A stretch of DNA of 64,000 nucleotides, from contig JBBIUI010000002.1 in NCBI GenBank assembly GCA_037440385.1, forward strand, positions 16,198-80,197, written 5' to 3'. Positions 9,542 to 19,006 of the stretch are shown in pieces (within the stretch, counting starts at the first letter, position 1; every line of letters starts with the position of its first letter). The notes under the pieces were generated by a model. It was not told the origin of the DNA and did no database searches. It saw only the letters and a program-made list of their open reading frames with translations. The translations under genes and the position numbers were made by a program. The DNA comes from CG2-30-68-42 sp037440385. Its GTDB lineage: Bacteria; Pseudomonadota; Gammaproteobacteria; Burkholderiales; Rhodocyclaceae.

Positions 9542-9598
9542 CGGTTTCTCCTCGTGCGCGGTCGCGACCTGCGCCGCGATGCGGTTGGCATGTCCGGC

Positions 9599-10591
9599 TC
9601 AGCTCGCGGCGCCCGGCGAGCCGCGCTCGGCGACGAAGCGTTCCAGCTTCAGCGCGTAACTGCCGTTCTGCACGCCGTAACGGCATTCGGCCAGCGGAAC
9701 CCCATCGATCTCGGCGACGATGCATTCGGGGATGTCGACGGGAACGACGTCGCCGGGCTTCAGGCCGAGGATCTGGCGCAGCGTGATGCGGCCGCGCGCG
9801 AGCGTCGCGGCGAGCTCCACTTCCGCGTGCTGGACCTGGTCGGCGAGCAGGCTGACCCAGCGCTGGTCGGCGACCAGATGATCGTTGAGCATCGGGCTGT
9901 AGAGCCGGTCGCGGATCGGCTCGATCGTCGAATAGGGAAAGCACACGTGCATCTCGGCCGCCGCGGCGCCGAACTCGATCGAGAAGCTCGTCGCGACCAC
10001 CATCTCGTCGGGTGCCGCGATGTTCGCGAACTGGCTGTTGATCTCCGAACGCAGGTACTCGCACTTGATCTCGAAGGCCAGTTTCCAGGCCTTCTCGTAC
10101 TCGGCGAAGACGACGTTCAGCAGGCCCTGGATGATGCGCCGCTCGACCGGCGTGAAGTCGCGCCCCTCGACGCGGGTGTGGAAGCGGCCGTCGCCGCCGA
10201 ACATGTTGTCGACGACCAGGAATACGAGGTTCGGGTCCAGGATGACGAGCGCATTGCCGCGCAGCGGCCTGAAGCGGACCAGGTTCAGGTTGGTGGGCAC
10301 CGCCAGGTTGCGGATGAATTCGCCATAACGCTGCACGCGGGTGGGCGCGAGCGTGGTCTCGGTGTTGCGGTGAAGGTAATTGAACAGGCCGATGCGCAGG
10401 TTGCGGGCGAAGCGCTCGTTGATCAGCTCCAGCGTCGGCATGCGTCCGCGGACGATACGCTCCTGGGTCGCGAGATCGTAGGAACGCACGCCGGAGTCGG
10501 CATCGACCGGTTCGGCCACGTCCTCGGCGTCGCCGGTGACGCCCTTGAGCAGCGCATCGACCTCGTCCTGCGACAGGAATTCCTGCGTCAT
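9599..10591 (-). CDS. fliM: Flagellar motor switch protein FliM
   Basis: The 330-aa product starts MTQEFLSQDEVDALLKGV, the N-terminal CheY-P binding segment found in FliM. The CheC-like middle domain (residues about 45-230) and a C-terminal SpoA domain (residues about 255-320, with LARGRITLRQILGLKPGDVVPVD) follow. FliM links CheY-P binding to rotation switching. It lies 9 nt after fliL. Confidence 0.96.
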   Translation of the reverse strand: MTQEFLSQDEVDALLKGVTGDAEDVAEPVDADSGVRSYDLATQERIVRGRMPTLELINERFARNLRIGLFNYLHRNTETTLAPTRVQRYGEFIRNLAVPTNLNLVRFRPLRGNALVILDPNLVFLVVDNMFGGDGRFHTRVEGRDFTPVERRIIQGLLNVVFAEYEKAWKLAFEIKCEYLRSEINSQFANIAAPDEMVVATSFSIEFGAAAAEMHVCFPYSTIEPIRDRLYSPMLNDHLVADQRWVSLLADQVQHAEVELAATLARGRITLRQILGLKPGDVVPVDIPECIVAEIDGVPLAECRYGVQNGSYALKLERFVAERGSPGAAS

Positions 10592-10600
10592 CGCTCGCGG

Positions 10601-11182
10601 CTATTGGATGATGAACGAGGTAAACAGCACGCCGCGCACCGGTCCCTCGACGGGGGCCGGCCTGGCTGTGTCGCCCGGCGCCGCATTGCCGGAGGGCGCG
10701 TGTTGCGCCGGCGCGCCGCTCGCTCCCGACAGGATGCGGTTGGCCTCGGCGCGCAACTGTTCCGAGAGCTGCTCGCGCCCCGCCGGCGTGGACAGATCCG
10801 CGGCCTTCTTGCTCGACAGCAGCAGCAGCACCCGGTGGCGCAGCTCGGGCATGTACTGCTTGAGCGTGCCGGCCGTCGCATCGTCGGCCACGCGCAGCAC
10901 GGCCACGGCCTGGAGGTACTGGTCTGCGGCGCCGTCCGGTTGCAGGTTCACGGTGAAGGGTTCCAGATTGATGAATACCGGCGGGGCAGCCGCCCGGACC
11001 GGCTCGTGTCCCGGCTGATCGGCGCCCTTGTGAAGGTAGAACCACGCGCCGGCGCCGCCGCCACCGAGCGCGAGCCCGATCAGTGCGATGAGGATGACTT
11101 TCTTCTTGCTCCCGCCCTTGGCGGGTGCGCCGGCTTGCGGCGCTGCGGCGGCGGGGACCGCCTTGACGGCTGCTTTGGCCAT
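10601..11182 (-). CDS. fliL: Flagellar basal body-associated protein FliL
   Basis: The 193-aa product has a short Lys/Ala-rich N-terminus, one transmembrane helix (VILIALIGLALGGGGAGAWFYL) and a periplasmic domain with INLEPFTVNLQPDGADQYLQ-type family sequence. The conserved C-terminal FTSFIIQ matches the usual FliL ending. FliL surrounds stator units and supports torque. A Pro/Ala-rich insert near residues 150-185 makes it longer than many homologues. Confidence 0.94.
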   Translation of the reverse strand: MAKAAVKAVPAAAAPQAGAPAKGGSKKKVILIALIGLALGGGGAGAWFYLHKGADQPGHEPVRAAAPPVFINLEPFTVNLQPDGAADQYLQAVAVLRVADDATAGTLKQYMPELRHRVLLLLSSKKAADLSTPAGREQLSEQLRAEANRILSGASGAPAQHAPSGNAAPGDTARPAPVEGPVRGVLFTSFIIQ

Positions 11183-11271
11183 GATGGGCTCCTGTCGGTG
11201 TCGGATTATGCCGGCCGTGCCGGCCGGGCCTGCTGCTCAAAAAAAAGGGTTTCGCCTCGCATTTCGCGCCT

Positions 11272-12291
11272 TCAGGCGAACGTGTCGACGAGGCCGTGCG
11301 CGCGGCGAGCCCAGGAGGGCGCGCCCGACGCCGGCGTGCCTGAGCCGATCGCCGCGAAGGATGCGTGGCGCGCGCTCCCTCGGCCGGCCTGGTCGCCGGC
11401 CGACTCGGCATTCACATCCGCCTGGCCCAGCGCGATGCCGGCTTGCGCGAGCGCCTCGCGCAGCCGCGGCAGGGCCTGCTGGAGCGCATCGCGCACCTCG
11501 GAACTGGACGACACGAACACCGCCGAGGCGGCATCGTGGCTGACCGTCAGGCTGACTTCGATGCGCCCCAGTTCCGGCGGATCGAGCACGAACTGCGCGC
11601 GCCCCGCGTTCCTGCCGACCATCCACAGGACGCTGTGCGCGATCTCGCTTTCCCACTGCATGGAGCCGACCTGCGCGGCGATGCTCGCAGTCGGCTGCGC
11701 GGCTGCCCCGGCATGGCTTGCGTGCGCCGCAGCCGCGGCAGGCAGGACGGCGATCGTTCCGGAGTCCTGCGCGATCGCGGCCGTGCCGCTCGGCTGCGCA
11801 GCGCCCGAGCCGGCACTCGCGGCCGGCGTTTCGGCAATCGTTGCCGCCTGCGCGGGTGCGTCCGGCCCTCCCGCGCCGATCCTGCCGTTCGCTCCTGTGC
11901 CGGCGCGATCGTCGAGGGCGATGCCGAGCGCCGCGAGCGGGTCGGGCCTGGCCGTCGCACGCGGCGGGGACGGCTGCGGATCGGCCGGTGCCGGTACCGC
12001 CGCGGTTGCGGGGGTGGGCGCGGCGGGCGCGGCCGGCGCCGCCGCAAGGGCGACGAGCAATCCGGCGAGCTCCGGCGGGAGGATCGTGCCGCCGGTCGCA
12101 TCGGAGGCTGCGTCGCCCGCCGGCTCGATCTCGGGCGCGACGGCAACCCCCGGCACGGCACCCGGTTTCAGTTGGCCCTCCAGCAGCGCGGCGAACGCAT
12201 CGTCCGCCGGTGCGCCCGCTTCGGGCGTGCCCGGGCTGCCCGGTGTGTCGGCGACGGCGGTGCTCATCTGGATCGGAAGGTCCGGCATCAT
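11272..12291 (-). CDS. fliK: Flagellar hook-length control protein FliK
   Basis: The 339-aa product has an Ala/Pro-rich unstructured N-terminal two-thirds and a C-terminal Flg_hook domain (about residues 215-310). That domain contains LWMVGRNAGRAQFVLDPPELGRIEVSLTVSHDAASAVFVSSSSEVRDALQQALPRLREAL, read here in pieces. The PPELG-x-(I/V)-x-V core is diagnostic. FliK measures hook length and triggers the export-specificity switch. Context between fliJ and fliL supports it. Confidence 0.93.
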   Translation of the reverse strand: MMPDLPIQMSTAVADTPGSPGTPEAGAPADDAFAALLEGQLKPGAVPGVAVAPEIEPAGDAASDATGGTILPPELAGLLVALAAAPAAPAAPTPATAAVPAPADPQPSPPRATARPDPLAALGIALDDRAGTGANGRIGAGGPDAPAQAATIAETPAASAGSGAAQPSGTAAIAQDSGTIAVLPAAAAAHASHAGAAAQPTASIAAQVGSMQWESEIAHSVLWMVGRNAGRAQFVLDPPELGRIEVSLTVSHDAASAVFVSSSSEVRDALQQALPRLREALAQAGIALGQADVNAESAGDQAGRGSARHASFAAIGSGTPASGAPSWARRAHGLVDTFA

Positions 12292-12346
12292 GCGTTCCCG
12301 TTCGGCAGGCTGCCCGACATTCGAGCAAGGGCCATGCCATGCAAGT

Positions 12347-12802
12347 TCATTGCCGGCTCGCGCGGTAGCGGTTCATCGCATGTTCGTCGCTGATCTTCTG
12401 CTCGCGCCGGCTTTCGGCGTGTTGCTCGTTGCTGCGATGGCGTTCGGACAGCGTGTCGAAGGCGCGCGTATGGCCGCGCCGGTCGAGCCACGCCTTCTGT
12501 CCGTTCGCGGTCTGCCGTTTCGATTGATCCAGCGACTGCTGCTGCTGGGCGATCGCGGCATCGAGCTTGGCCAGGAACGCCTGGTAGTTGCGCCACTGTT
12601 GCGGCGAGATGCCGGCACGCGCCGCCTCGATCAGGCGTGCGTGGTACTCGTCGCGGTAGCCGATGAGCCGACCGAGCGTCCGGACGCTCGCGTCCTCGTT
12701 CGCCAGCAGCCGGCCGAGCGATCGCGCCGCCTCGTCGAGCCGGGCACGCGAGAGATCGAGCAGGCTCTGGAACGGAAACGAGTGCGCCATTGCGCTTCCC
12801 AT
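12347..12802 (-). CDS. fliJ: Flagellar export chaperone FliJ
   Basis: The 151-aa product is almost wholly alpha-helical and charged, with coiled-coil spacing, as in FliJ. The N-terminus FPFQSLLDLSRARLDEAARSLG matches the family. The ATG at 12802 gives MGSAMAHSF; a second ATG at 12790 gives MAHSF, which looks more like homologues. FliJ sits in the centre of the FliI hexamer and activates export. It follows fliI directly. Confidence 0.88.
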   Translation of the reverse strand: MGSAMAHSFPFQSLLDLSRARLDEAARSLGRLLANEDASVRTLGRLIGYRDEYHARLIEAARAGISPQQWRNYQAFLAKLDAAIAQQQQSLDQSKRQTANGQKAWLDRRGHTRAFDTLSERHRSNEQHAESRREQKISDEHAMNRYRASRQ

Positions 12803-12863
12803 TCGCCATTAACGTCCGCGCCGCGCGCGGCTTGAGCGCGCCGCCGGATGCGGCCGCACGCGG

Positions 12864-14273
12864 TCAAAACGGCCGGTCGAACAACTGGTGCAGCTTGAGT
12901 ACGCTGTCATCGAAATCGTCGCGCTCGTCCATGCCCTGCTGCAGGAACTGCTCGATGCGCGGCTGGTAGCTCACCGCCTTGTCGAGCGCCGGGTCGGAAC
13001 CGGGCGCGTAGGCGCCGACGCTGATCAGATCGCGCGAGCGCTGGTAGCGCGAATACAGCCCCTTGAGCTGGCGCACCAGCTCGAGGTGGGTCGGCTTGAT
13101 CAGCTCGACCATCGCCCGCGAGATCGACGCCTCGATGTCGATCGCCGGGTAATGTCCCTGGTCGGCCAGCGCGCGCGAGAGCACGATGTGGCCGTCGAGG
13201 ATCGCGCGCGCGGCATCCGCGATCGGGTCCTGCTGATCGTCGCCTTCGGTGAGCACGGTGTAGAAGGCGGTGATCGACCCGCCGCCTTCGCGCCCGTTGC
13301 CGGCGCGTTCGGCGAGCTGGGGCAGGCGCGCGAATACCGAGGGCGGGTAGCCGCGCGTGACCGGCGGCTCGCCGATCGCCAGGGCGATCTCGCGCTGCGC
13401 CATCGCGTAGCGGGTCAGCGAATCCATGATCAGCAGGACGTGACGGCCTTCGTCGCGGAAGTGTTCGGCGACCGCGGTGGCGTAGGCCGCGCCCTGCAGC
13501 CGCATCAGCGGACTGGTGTCGGCAGGCGCCGCCACCACCACCGAGCGTTCGAGGCCGGCGGGGCCGAGGATATGCTCGATGAATTCCTTGACCTCGCGGC
13601 CGCGCTCGCCGATCAGCCCGACCACGATCACGTCGGCGGCGGTGTAACGGGCCATCATGCCGAGCAGCACGCTCTTGCCCACGCCGGAACCGGCGAACAG
13701 GCCGAGCCGCTGCCCGCGTCCGACGGTCAGCAGCGCGTTGATCGCGCGGATGCCGACGTCGAGCGTGTGGGCGATCGGCGCGCGGGTGAGCGGATTGGCC
13801 GGGCGCGAATGCAGCGGGCGTGTGTGTTCGGTGTCGATCGCGCCGAGCCCGTCGAGCGCCCGCCCGTTGCCGTCTACGACGCGCCCGAGCAGCTCATCGC
13901 CCACCGGCACCCGTTTGGCGCGGTCGGTGGCCCGCCTGCGCGGCTCGGCATGCTCTCCGGCCACGGGCGGCTGCACGACCGGTTCGATCGGGAACACCTC
14001 GGCGCCGGGCGCCAGTCCGTAGAGGTCCTCGGCCGGCATCATGAACAGCTTGTCGCCGGAAAACCCGACCACTTCCGCCTCGACCTCGGTGCCGCCCGGC
14101 ACCGCGATGCGCGCGCCGCTGCCCAGGCTGAGCTTGAGCCCGGTCGCCTCCATGACCAGGCCGTTGATGCGGGTCAGCCGCCCCGAGATCTGGAACGGGT
14201 TGGCGAATCCGGCCAGCTTGCGCGCGTCCCCGAGCAGGCGGCTCCATTTGGCGGTATGCGGATTGGGCTGCAT
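12864..14273 (-). CDS. fliI: Flagellum-specific ATPase FliI
   Basis: The 469-aa product is an F1-beta-like ATPase. Walker A reads GLFAGSGVGKSVLLGMM, Walker B follows in HVLLIMDSLTRYAMAQREIALA, and the FliI signature PPVTRGYPPSVFARLPQLAERAG is present. The C-terminal region carries VGAYAPGSDPALDKA, also typical. It energises export of flagellar substrates at the inner face of the basal body. It lies between fliH (39 nt) and fliJ. Confidence 0.96.
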   Translation of the reverse strand: MQPNPHTAKWSRLLGDARKLAGFANPFQISGRLTRINGLVMEATGLKLSLGSGARIAVPGGTEVEAEVVGFSGDKLFMMPAEDLYGLAPGAEVFPIEPVVQPPVAGEHAEPRRRATDRAKRVPVGDELLGRVVDGNGRALDGLGAIDTEHTRPLHSRPANPLTRAPIAHTLDVGIRAINALLTVGRGQRLGLFAGSGVGKSVLLGMMARYTAADVIVVGLIGERGREVKEFIEHILGPAGLERSVVVAAPADTSPLMRLQGAAYATAVAEHFRDEGRHVLLIMDSLTRYAMAQREIALAIGEPPVTRGYPPSVFARLPQLAERAGNGREGGGSITAFYTVLTEGDDQQDPIADAARAILDGHIVLSRALADQGHYPAIDIEASISRAMVELIKPTHLELVRQLKGLYSRYQRSRDLISVGAYAPGSDPALDKAVSYQPRIEQFLQQGMDERDDFDDSVLKLHQLFDRPF

Positions 14274-14312
14274 CGTGTCGGGATGCGCGGGCTGCGGCGG
14301 CCGTCGCGGGTT

Positions 14313-15014
14313 TCAGCGTAGCGGTTCGTCGGTCTCGCGTTCGGCCGCCTCGCGTCTGCCGGCATCGACCCACGGTCCGTCGTGTCCGATCGCCTGCAGC
14401 ACGCGCCGCCAGCGGGTGGCGAGGCTCGCGTCGATCTGGCTGCCGCCGGCTTCCACGCGCACGCCGCCGCGCTCGATCGCCTCGTCCTCGAACACCCGGT
14501 GACCGGCGTGAGCGAGCGGCTCGCCCAGATGCGTGCGTGCGAGCGCGGCATCTTCGGGGTGCAGATGGATCGTTGCATGCTGGTGCGGCAACTGCGCGAG
14601 CGCCTCTCGCACGACCGGAATGACGCTCTCGGGCCGCAGCGCGATGGCCTCGCGCACGATCTGGCGGGCGAGCTCGATCGCCAGTGCCAGCAGCTCGCCG
14701 GCGATGTCCCGGTCGAGTCCGGCGAGCGCCGCTTCCAGGTTCTCCGCCAGCGTGTGGAGCTGGAGCGCTTCGACGCGCGCGCGCGCCGTACCCTCCTCGT
14801 ATCCGGCGTCGTAGCCCTGCTTGTGGGCCAGCGCACGGATCTGTTCGATCTCGTCGGCGGTCGGCAGCGTGACGGGCGGTCGCGATGCGTCGCGCTTGCC
14901 ATCGGGCGCGGCGCCGCGCGCATCGCCGGGGGCGAAACTGGCCAGCTCCCAGCGCTGGTAGGCCGTGAGTTTCTCCTTCGGAATGAATCCGGTCCGTGCT
15001 TCAGACGAAACCAT
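14313..15014 (-). CDS. fliH: Flagellar assembly protein FliH
   Basis: The 233-aa product has the FliH layout: an N-terminal segment (FIPKEKLTAYQRWELASFAP), a helical middle with GYDAGYEEG-type repeats, and a C-terminal domain (residues about 110-225) with ALAIELARQIVREAIALRPESVIPVVREAL. FliH regulates FliI and docks it to FliN. It overlaps the fliG 3' end by 14 nt. Confidence 0.93.
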   Translation of the reverse strand: MVSSEARTGFIPKEKLTAYQRWELASFAPGDARGAAPDGKRDASRPPVTLPTADEIEQIRALAHKQGYDAGYEEGTARARVEALQLHTLAENLEAALAGLDRDIAGELLALAIELARQIVREAIALRPESVIPVVREALAQLPHQHATIHLHPEDAALARTHLGEPLAHAGHRVFEDEAIERGGVRVEAGGSQIDASLATRWRRVLQAIGHDGPWVDAGRREAAERETDEPLR

Positions 15015-15993
15015 CGTCGCCGCCCGTGCCCAGCATCAACTGTCCTTCCTCGGCGAGGCGCCGGGCGATCTTCAGGATCTCCTTCTGCTCGCGTTCCACC
15101 TCGGAGAGCCGTACGGGGCCCTTGGCTTCGAGATCTTCCTTGAGCATGTCGCCGGCGCGCTGGGACATGTTCTTGAAGATTTTCTCGCGCAGTCCCTCGG
15201 AGGCGCCCTTGAGCGCGAGGATCAGCGATTCGGACTGGACCTCGCGCAGCAGCAACTGGATGCCGCGGTCATCGATGTCGATCAGGTTCTCGAAGACGAA
15301 CATCTCGTCGAGGATCTTCTGGGCGAGCTCCGGGTCGTACTCGCGCACCGAGTCGACGATCGCGGTCTGCTGGGCGGCACCGACGAAGTTCAGGATGTCC
15401 GCGGCGCTGCGAATGCCGCCCAGTGCCGCGTTGCGCCCGGTATGCGCGCCGGTCATCACGCGCATGAGTGCCTCGTTCAGTTCGTGCAGCGCCTGCGGCT
15501 TGACCGTGTCGAGGGTGGCCACGCGCAACAGCACGTCGCTGCGCAGCCGGTCCGGGAACAGCTTGACGACGGCTCCCGCGGCATCCGGTTCGAGGTAGGC
15601 GAGCACCGTCGCGATGATCTGCGGGTGCTCCTCCTTGATCAGGTCGGCGATCGACGCGGCATCCATCCACTTGAGCGCCTCGATGCCGGCGATGTCACCG
15701 GACTGGGCGATGTTCGACAGCAGGTGGCTGGCACGGTCCTCGCCGAGCGCCTTGGTCAGCATCGCGCGGATGGTCTGTTCGTCGGTGGCGATCGGGGCGT
15801 CCTCTCCGGTGGCCGACGAAAAATCGTCGAGCACCGATTCGACACGCTCGCGCGGAATGGTCTTCATCGCGGCCATCGCTTCGCCGAGCTTCTGCACTTC
15901 GCGCGGCCCCAGATGCTTGAGCACGTTCGCCGCGTCGTCCTCGCCAAGCGACAGCAGCAGCATGGCGCCTTTCTCGATTCCGTCAGCGTTCAT
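15001..15993 (-). CDS. fliG: Flagellar motor switch protein FliG
   Basis: The 330-aa product begins MNADGIEKGAMLLLSLGEDDAANVLKHL, the standard FliG start. The frame extends further upstream to 16026, but that part lies inside fliF and is unlike FliG. The middle domain has the EHPQ motif (KEEHPQIIATVLAYL), and the C-terminal torque helix carries the charged residues around VFENLIDIDDRGIQLLLREV. FliG sits on the MS ring and interacts with stators. It overlaps the fliF stop by 11 nt. Confidence 0.96.
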   Translation of the reverse strand: MNADGIEKGAMLLLSLGEDDAANVLKHLGPREVQKLGEAMAAMKTIPRERVESVLDDFSSATGEDAPIATDEQTIRAMLTKALGEDRASHLLSNIAQSGDIAGIEALKWMDAASIADLIKEEHPQIIATVLAYLEPDAAGAVVKLFPDRLRSDVLLRVATLDTVKPQALHELNEALMRVMTGAHTGRNAALGGIRSAADILNFVGAAQQTAIVDSVREYDPELAQKILDEMFVFENLIDIDDRGIQLLLREVQSESLILALKGASEGLREKIFKNMSQRAGDMLKEDLEAKGPVRLSEVEREQKEILKIARRLAEEGQLMLGTGGDDGFV

Positions 15994-17611
15994 TGCCGGC
16001 GGCCCAGTCCTTGATGACATTGGCAACCAGTTTGGGGTTCTGCCGCGCGAGCTCGCGGGCGCCCCGCAGCTTCTGGTCGTAGCCGAGTGCCGCTGCGTCG
16101 GTGGCCCGTTCGAGCGCGCCGGCGTGGGCCTGGCCGCCGGGCTCCTGCGGCGGGGCGGCGGCGCGCTCGGCGAGCGAACGCAGCATCGGGCGCACGAAGG
16201 CCAGCGCCAGCCACAGCGCCACGGCTCCGAACAGCAGCAGCCTGCCGGCGTCCTTGGCCAGCTCGATGACGCGCGGGTTTTCCCACAGCGGCGTCTCCGG
16301 AACCGTTTCCTTGTCCGCGGCGTTGAATGGACTGTTCGCGACGCTCAATGTGTCGCCGCGCGCCTTGTTGTAGCCCATCGCTTCCTTGACCAGATCCTGT
16401 ATCTGCCTGAGCTCGGCTTCGCTGAACGGCTTGGTCACGGTCTTGCCGTCGGCGCCGGTGATCTTGCGGTGATTGACGACCACGGCGACCGACAGCCGTT
16501 TCACGATTCCCCCGGCCTGGCGCGTGTGGCGCACGGTCTTGTCGACCTCGTAGTTGATCGTGGCGTCACGCTTGCCTGCGAGCACCGGCGCGACGGATGC
16601 GGCAGCGGCGCCGCCGGCGGCGGCCGGCGCGGTGATCGGCGCGGTGGCCGGCACCGGCGGCTGATTGGTCAGCGCGCCGGGCACGCCGGCGGGCGCCGCG
16701 TCGCGGCTGTTCGTCTCGCTGGTCTGCTGGCTGCGCACCGCGCTCTGCTCGGCGCCCTGGTTCGGACGGTAGCTCTCGGCGGTCTGCTCGTCGAGCGAGA
16801 AGTCCATGTCGGCGCTCACCCGCGCGCGCAGGTTGGCCGCACCGGTGATCGGAGTCAGGATGTCCTCGATGCGTTTGACATAGGAGCGCTCGATCTCCTG
16901 CACGTACTTGAGCTGGACCGGATCGAGTCCCGCGCCGCGCGCCGGATCGGCCGCCGGGCTGACCAGATTGCCGTTCTGGTCGATCACCGAGACCGCGCCC
17001 GGAGCCAGATGCGGCACGCTGGCGGCGACCAGGTGGAGGATGCCGGCGACCTGCTGCGCATCGAGCGTACGGCCGGGGCGAAGATTGACCAGCACCGATG
17101 CGGAGGGCTGTTGCTCGTCGCGCAGGAAGCCGGTGCTCTTCGGAATCGCGAGATGGACGCGCGCGCCCTGGACCGCGGACAGCGACTGGATCGAGCGCGC
17201 CAGTTCCCCTTCGAGGCCGCGCTGGTAGTTGAGATGCTCCTGGAACTGCGAGATGCCGAGCTTCTGCGTGTCCATCAGTTCGAAGCCCACGGCGCCTCCC
17301 TTCGGCAGGCCCTGGGAGGCGAGCCGCAGGCGGGCGTCATGGACCTGATCCGAAGGCACCAGGATCGCGCCGCCGCCTTCCGAGTAGCGGTAGGGCACGT
17401 TCTGCTGCTGCAAGGCGGCGACGATCGCGCCGCCATCCCTGTCCGACAGGTTGGAGAACAGCACGGCATAGCTGGGCGAGCGTGCCCACAGCCAGGCGCC
17501 GGTGATCAGGCCGATCGCGGCGGCCAGCACGGCGAGCGCCGCGATCTTCTGGCGCGGCGGAAGTTGGAGGAAACCCTGCAGCGGCAGGGGCACAGCGGTC
17601 GGTTCGGCCAT
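15983..17611 (-). CDS. fliF: Flagellar MS-ring protein FliF
   Basis: The chosen ATG at 17611 gives 542 aa. There are two transmembrane helices, near residues 25-45 (IAALAVLAAAIGLITGAWLW) and about 430-450 (LLLFGAVALWLALAFVRPML). Between them lie the secretin-like ring-building motifs, with YAVLFSNLSDRDGGAIVAAL and QQNVPYRYSEGG, and a low-complexity Ala/Pro stretch. The C-terminal tail binds FliG. An in-frame upstream extension to 17674 carries no family sequence. fliF is divergent from the fleS-like kinase gene. Confidence 0.95.
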   Translation of the reverse strand: MAEPTAVPLPLQGFLQLPPRQKIAALAVLAAAIGLITGAWLWARSPSYAVLFSNLSDRDGGAIVAALQQQNVPYRYSEGGGAILVPSDQVHDARLRLASQGLPKGGAVGFELMDTQKLGISQFQEHLNYQRGLEGELARSIQSLSAVQGARVHLAIPKSTGFLRDEQQPSASVLVNLRPGRTLDAQQVAGILHLVAASVPHLAPGAVSVIDQNGNLVSPAADPARGAGLDPVQLKYVQEIERSYVKRIEDILTPITGAANLRARVSADMDFSLDEQTAESYRPNQGAEQSAVRSQQTSETNSRDAAPAGVPGALTNQPPVPATAPITAPAAAGGAAAASVAPVLAGKRDATINYEVDKTVRHTRQAGGIVKRLSVAVVVNHRKITGADGKTVTKPFSEAELRQIQDLVKEAMGYNKARGDTLSVANSPFNAADKETVPETPLWENPRVIELAKDAGRLLLFGAVALWLALAFVRPMLRSLAERAAAPPQEPGGQAHAGALERATDAAALGYDQKLRGARELARQNPKLVANVIKDWAAGNER

Positions 17612-17660
17612 GGCGGATGCGGACGTATCGGTATCGGCGAATGGTCCAGTCGTTCGAGCG

Positions 17661-17685
17661 GTGCAACGGTGCAACGGTGCGAACG
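17661..17685. repeat. Short tandem repeat between fliF and fleS
   Basis: Three near-identical units GTGCAACG, GTGCAACG, GTGCGAACG run head to tail in the 201-nt divergent region. The third unit has one extra base. Units are 8 nt, so they are not in phase with a DNA turn. This may be a slippage-prone tract or a set of half-sites; no function can be read from it. Confidence 0.5.
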
Positions 17686-17812
17686 GTGGCGATTGTCCGC
17701 CGGGCGAAATCCGGCGGTTGCGGCGAATAGCAGGGCAATCCCGTGCCTATTCGGGCGGCCGGCGTTGGAGCGCGGCGCTAAGCTGCGCCCGTCCGATCTT
17801 CGCGACCCCGCC

Positions 17813-19006
17813 ATGTCCGCGTGCCGATCCGTTCTCGCTTCGCATGACGCCGAACGCCTCGCCGAGGCGTTTCGCGCGTTCAATCTCGTCTCCGGCGAGC
17901 TGTCCGGAGCCTATGCGAGCCTGCAGAACCGGGTCGAGCGGCTGACCGCGGAACTGGCCGCGGCCAATGGCGAACTGCGCAGGCAGTACCAGGAGAAAGC
18001 CGCGCTCGGCGAGCGTCTCGCGGCGCTGCTCGATGCCTTGCCGGCGGGGGTCGTCGTGCTCGATCGCGACGGTCGCGTCGAACTGTGCAATCGCGCGGCG
18101 TGCGAGCTGCTCGGCGCAGATGCGTCGGGCGCTTCCTGGCCGCAGGCTCGCGCGCGCTGCCTCGCGCCGGCCGGGCTTCCCGGCGAGTGGCGCACCGTGG
18201 GTGGTGGGCGTCTCGTCGCGGCATCGGAGCGCCCGCTCGATTCGGGCGGGCGCATCGTGCTGCTGCACGACATCACCGAGGCGCACGAACTGAAGGCGCA
18301 GGCGCAGCGCAACGAGCATCTGGCGGCGATGGGCGAGCTGCTCGCCTCGGCTGCGCACCAGCTTCGCACGCCGCTCGCTGCCGCGCTGCTGTTCGCCGGC
18401 AATCTGGAGCGCGCCGGCCTCGACGAGGCCGAGCGGCGCCGCTGTGCGTCGGGCACCGTCGAGCGGCTCAGGGCACTGGACGGGCTGATCCGCGACGTGC
18501 TCGGTTTCGCGCGCGGCGGCATCGCCCCGCACAGCCGCATCGAGTCGGGGCGGCTCGCACTGGACGCAGCGGCGCTGATCGAGCCGCTCGCGCGCGAGCG
18601 GGGCGTCGCGTTCGTCGCGGCCCGGCCGGCTCGAACGGCGTGCGTGAGCGGCGACCGGAAGGCGCTGACCGGCGCGCTCGTCAATCTGATCGAAAACGCG
18701 CTGGAGGCCGCCGGACGCGGCGGCGAGGTCGCGCTGGACGTGCGCGTCGACGCCGGCGCGGTGCGCTTCGTCGTGTCGGACAACGGCCGCGGGATCGACC
18801 CGGCCGTCCGGCCGCGGGTGTTCGAGCCGTTCTTCAGCACGCGCGCCGACGGTACCGGGCTCGGCCTGGCGATCGTGCGCGGGGTCGCGCGTGCGCACGG
18901 CGGGTCGATCGACTTTTCCGGTGCGCCGGGCGGCGGTGCCCAATTCGTGCTGGCGCTGCCGCTGCTGGGCGAAACGTTGCCGCCGGATGCCGGAGGCATG
19001 CAATGA
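17813..19006 (+). CDS. fleS: FleS/FlrB-type flagellar sensor histidine kinase
   Basis: The 397-aa soluble kinase has no membrane segment. It has a helical N-terminus, a PAS-like domain (residues about 68-155), and a HisKA box AAHQLRTPLAAALL with the phosphoacceptor His at residue 182. The ATPase domain has the N box NLIENALEAA, the G1 box DNGRGIDP and the G2 box GTGLGLAIVRG. The AHQLRTPL-LF pattern is typical of FleS/FlrB. The ATG at 17813 was chosen because the open frame upstream runs through fliF on the other strand. It overlaps fleR as ATGA. It probably controls FleR during flagellar assembly. Confidence 0.88.
   Translation: MSACRSVLASHDAERLAEAFRAFNLVSGELSGAYASLQNRVERLTAELAAANGELRRQYQEKAALGERLAALLDALPAGVVVLDRDGRVELCNRAACELLGADASGASWPQARARCLAPAGLPGEWRTVGGGRLVAASERPLDSGGRIVLLHDITEAHELKAQAQRNEHLAAMGELLASAAHQLRTPLAAALLFAGNLERAGLDEAERRRCASGTVERLRALDGLIRDVLGFARGGIAPHSRIESGRLALDAAALIEPLARERGVAFVAARPARTACVSGDRKALTGALVNLIENALEAAGRGGEVALDVRVDAGAVRFVVSDNGRGIDPAVRPRVFEPFFSTRADGTGLGLAIVRGVARAHGGSIDFSGAPGGGAQFVLALPLLGETLPPDAGGMQ

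Noticed and set aside
2828..12835. Very long antisense frames, for example 1117 aa opposite flgK/flgL and 1307 aa opposite fliL-fliN
   Set aside because: They are mirror frames of clear flagellar genes in GC-rich DNA, Arg/Gly-rich, with no family sequence.
17735..17749. Sigma-54-like GGCACGGGATTGCC on - upstream of fliF
   Set aside because: Both boxes match well, but GG and GC are 9 nt apart instead of 10, which usually abolishes RpoN promoters. Not annotated.
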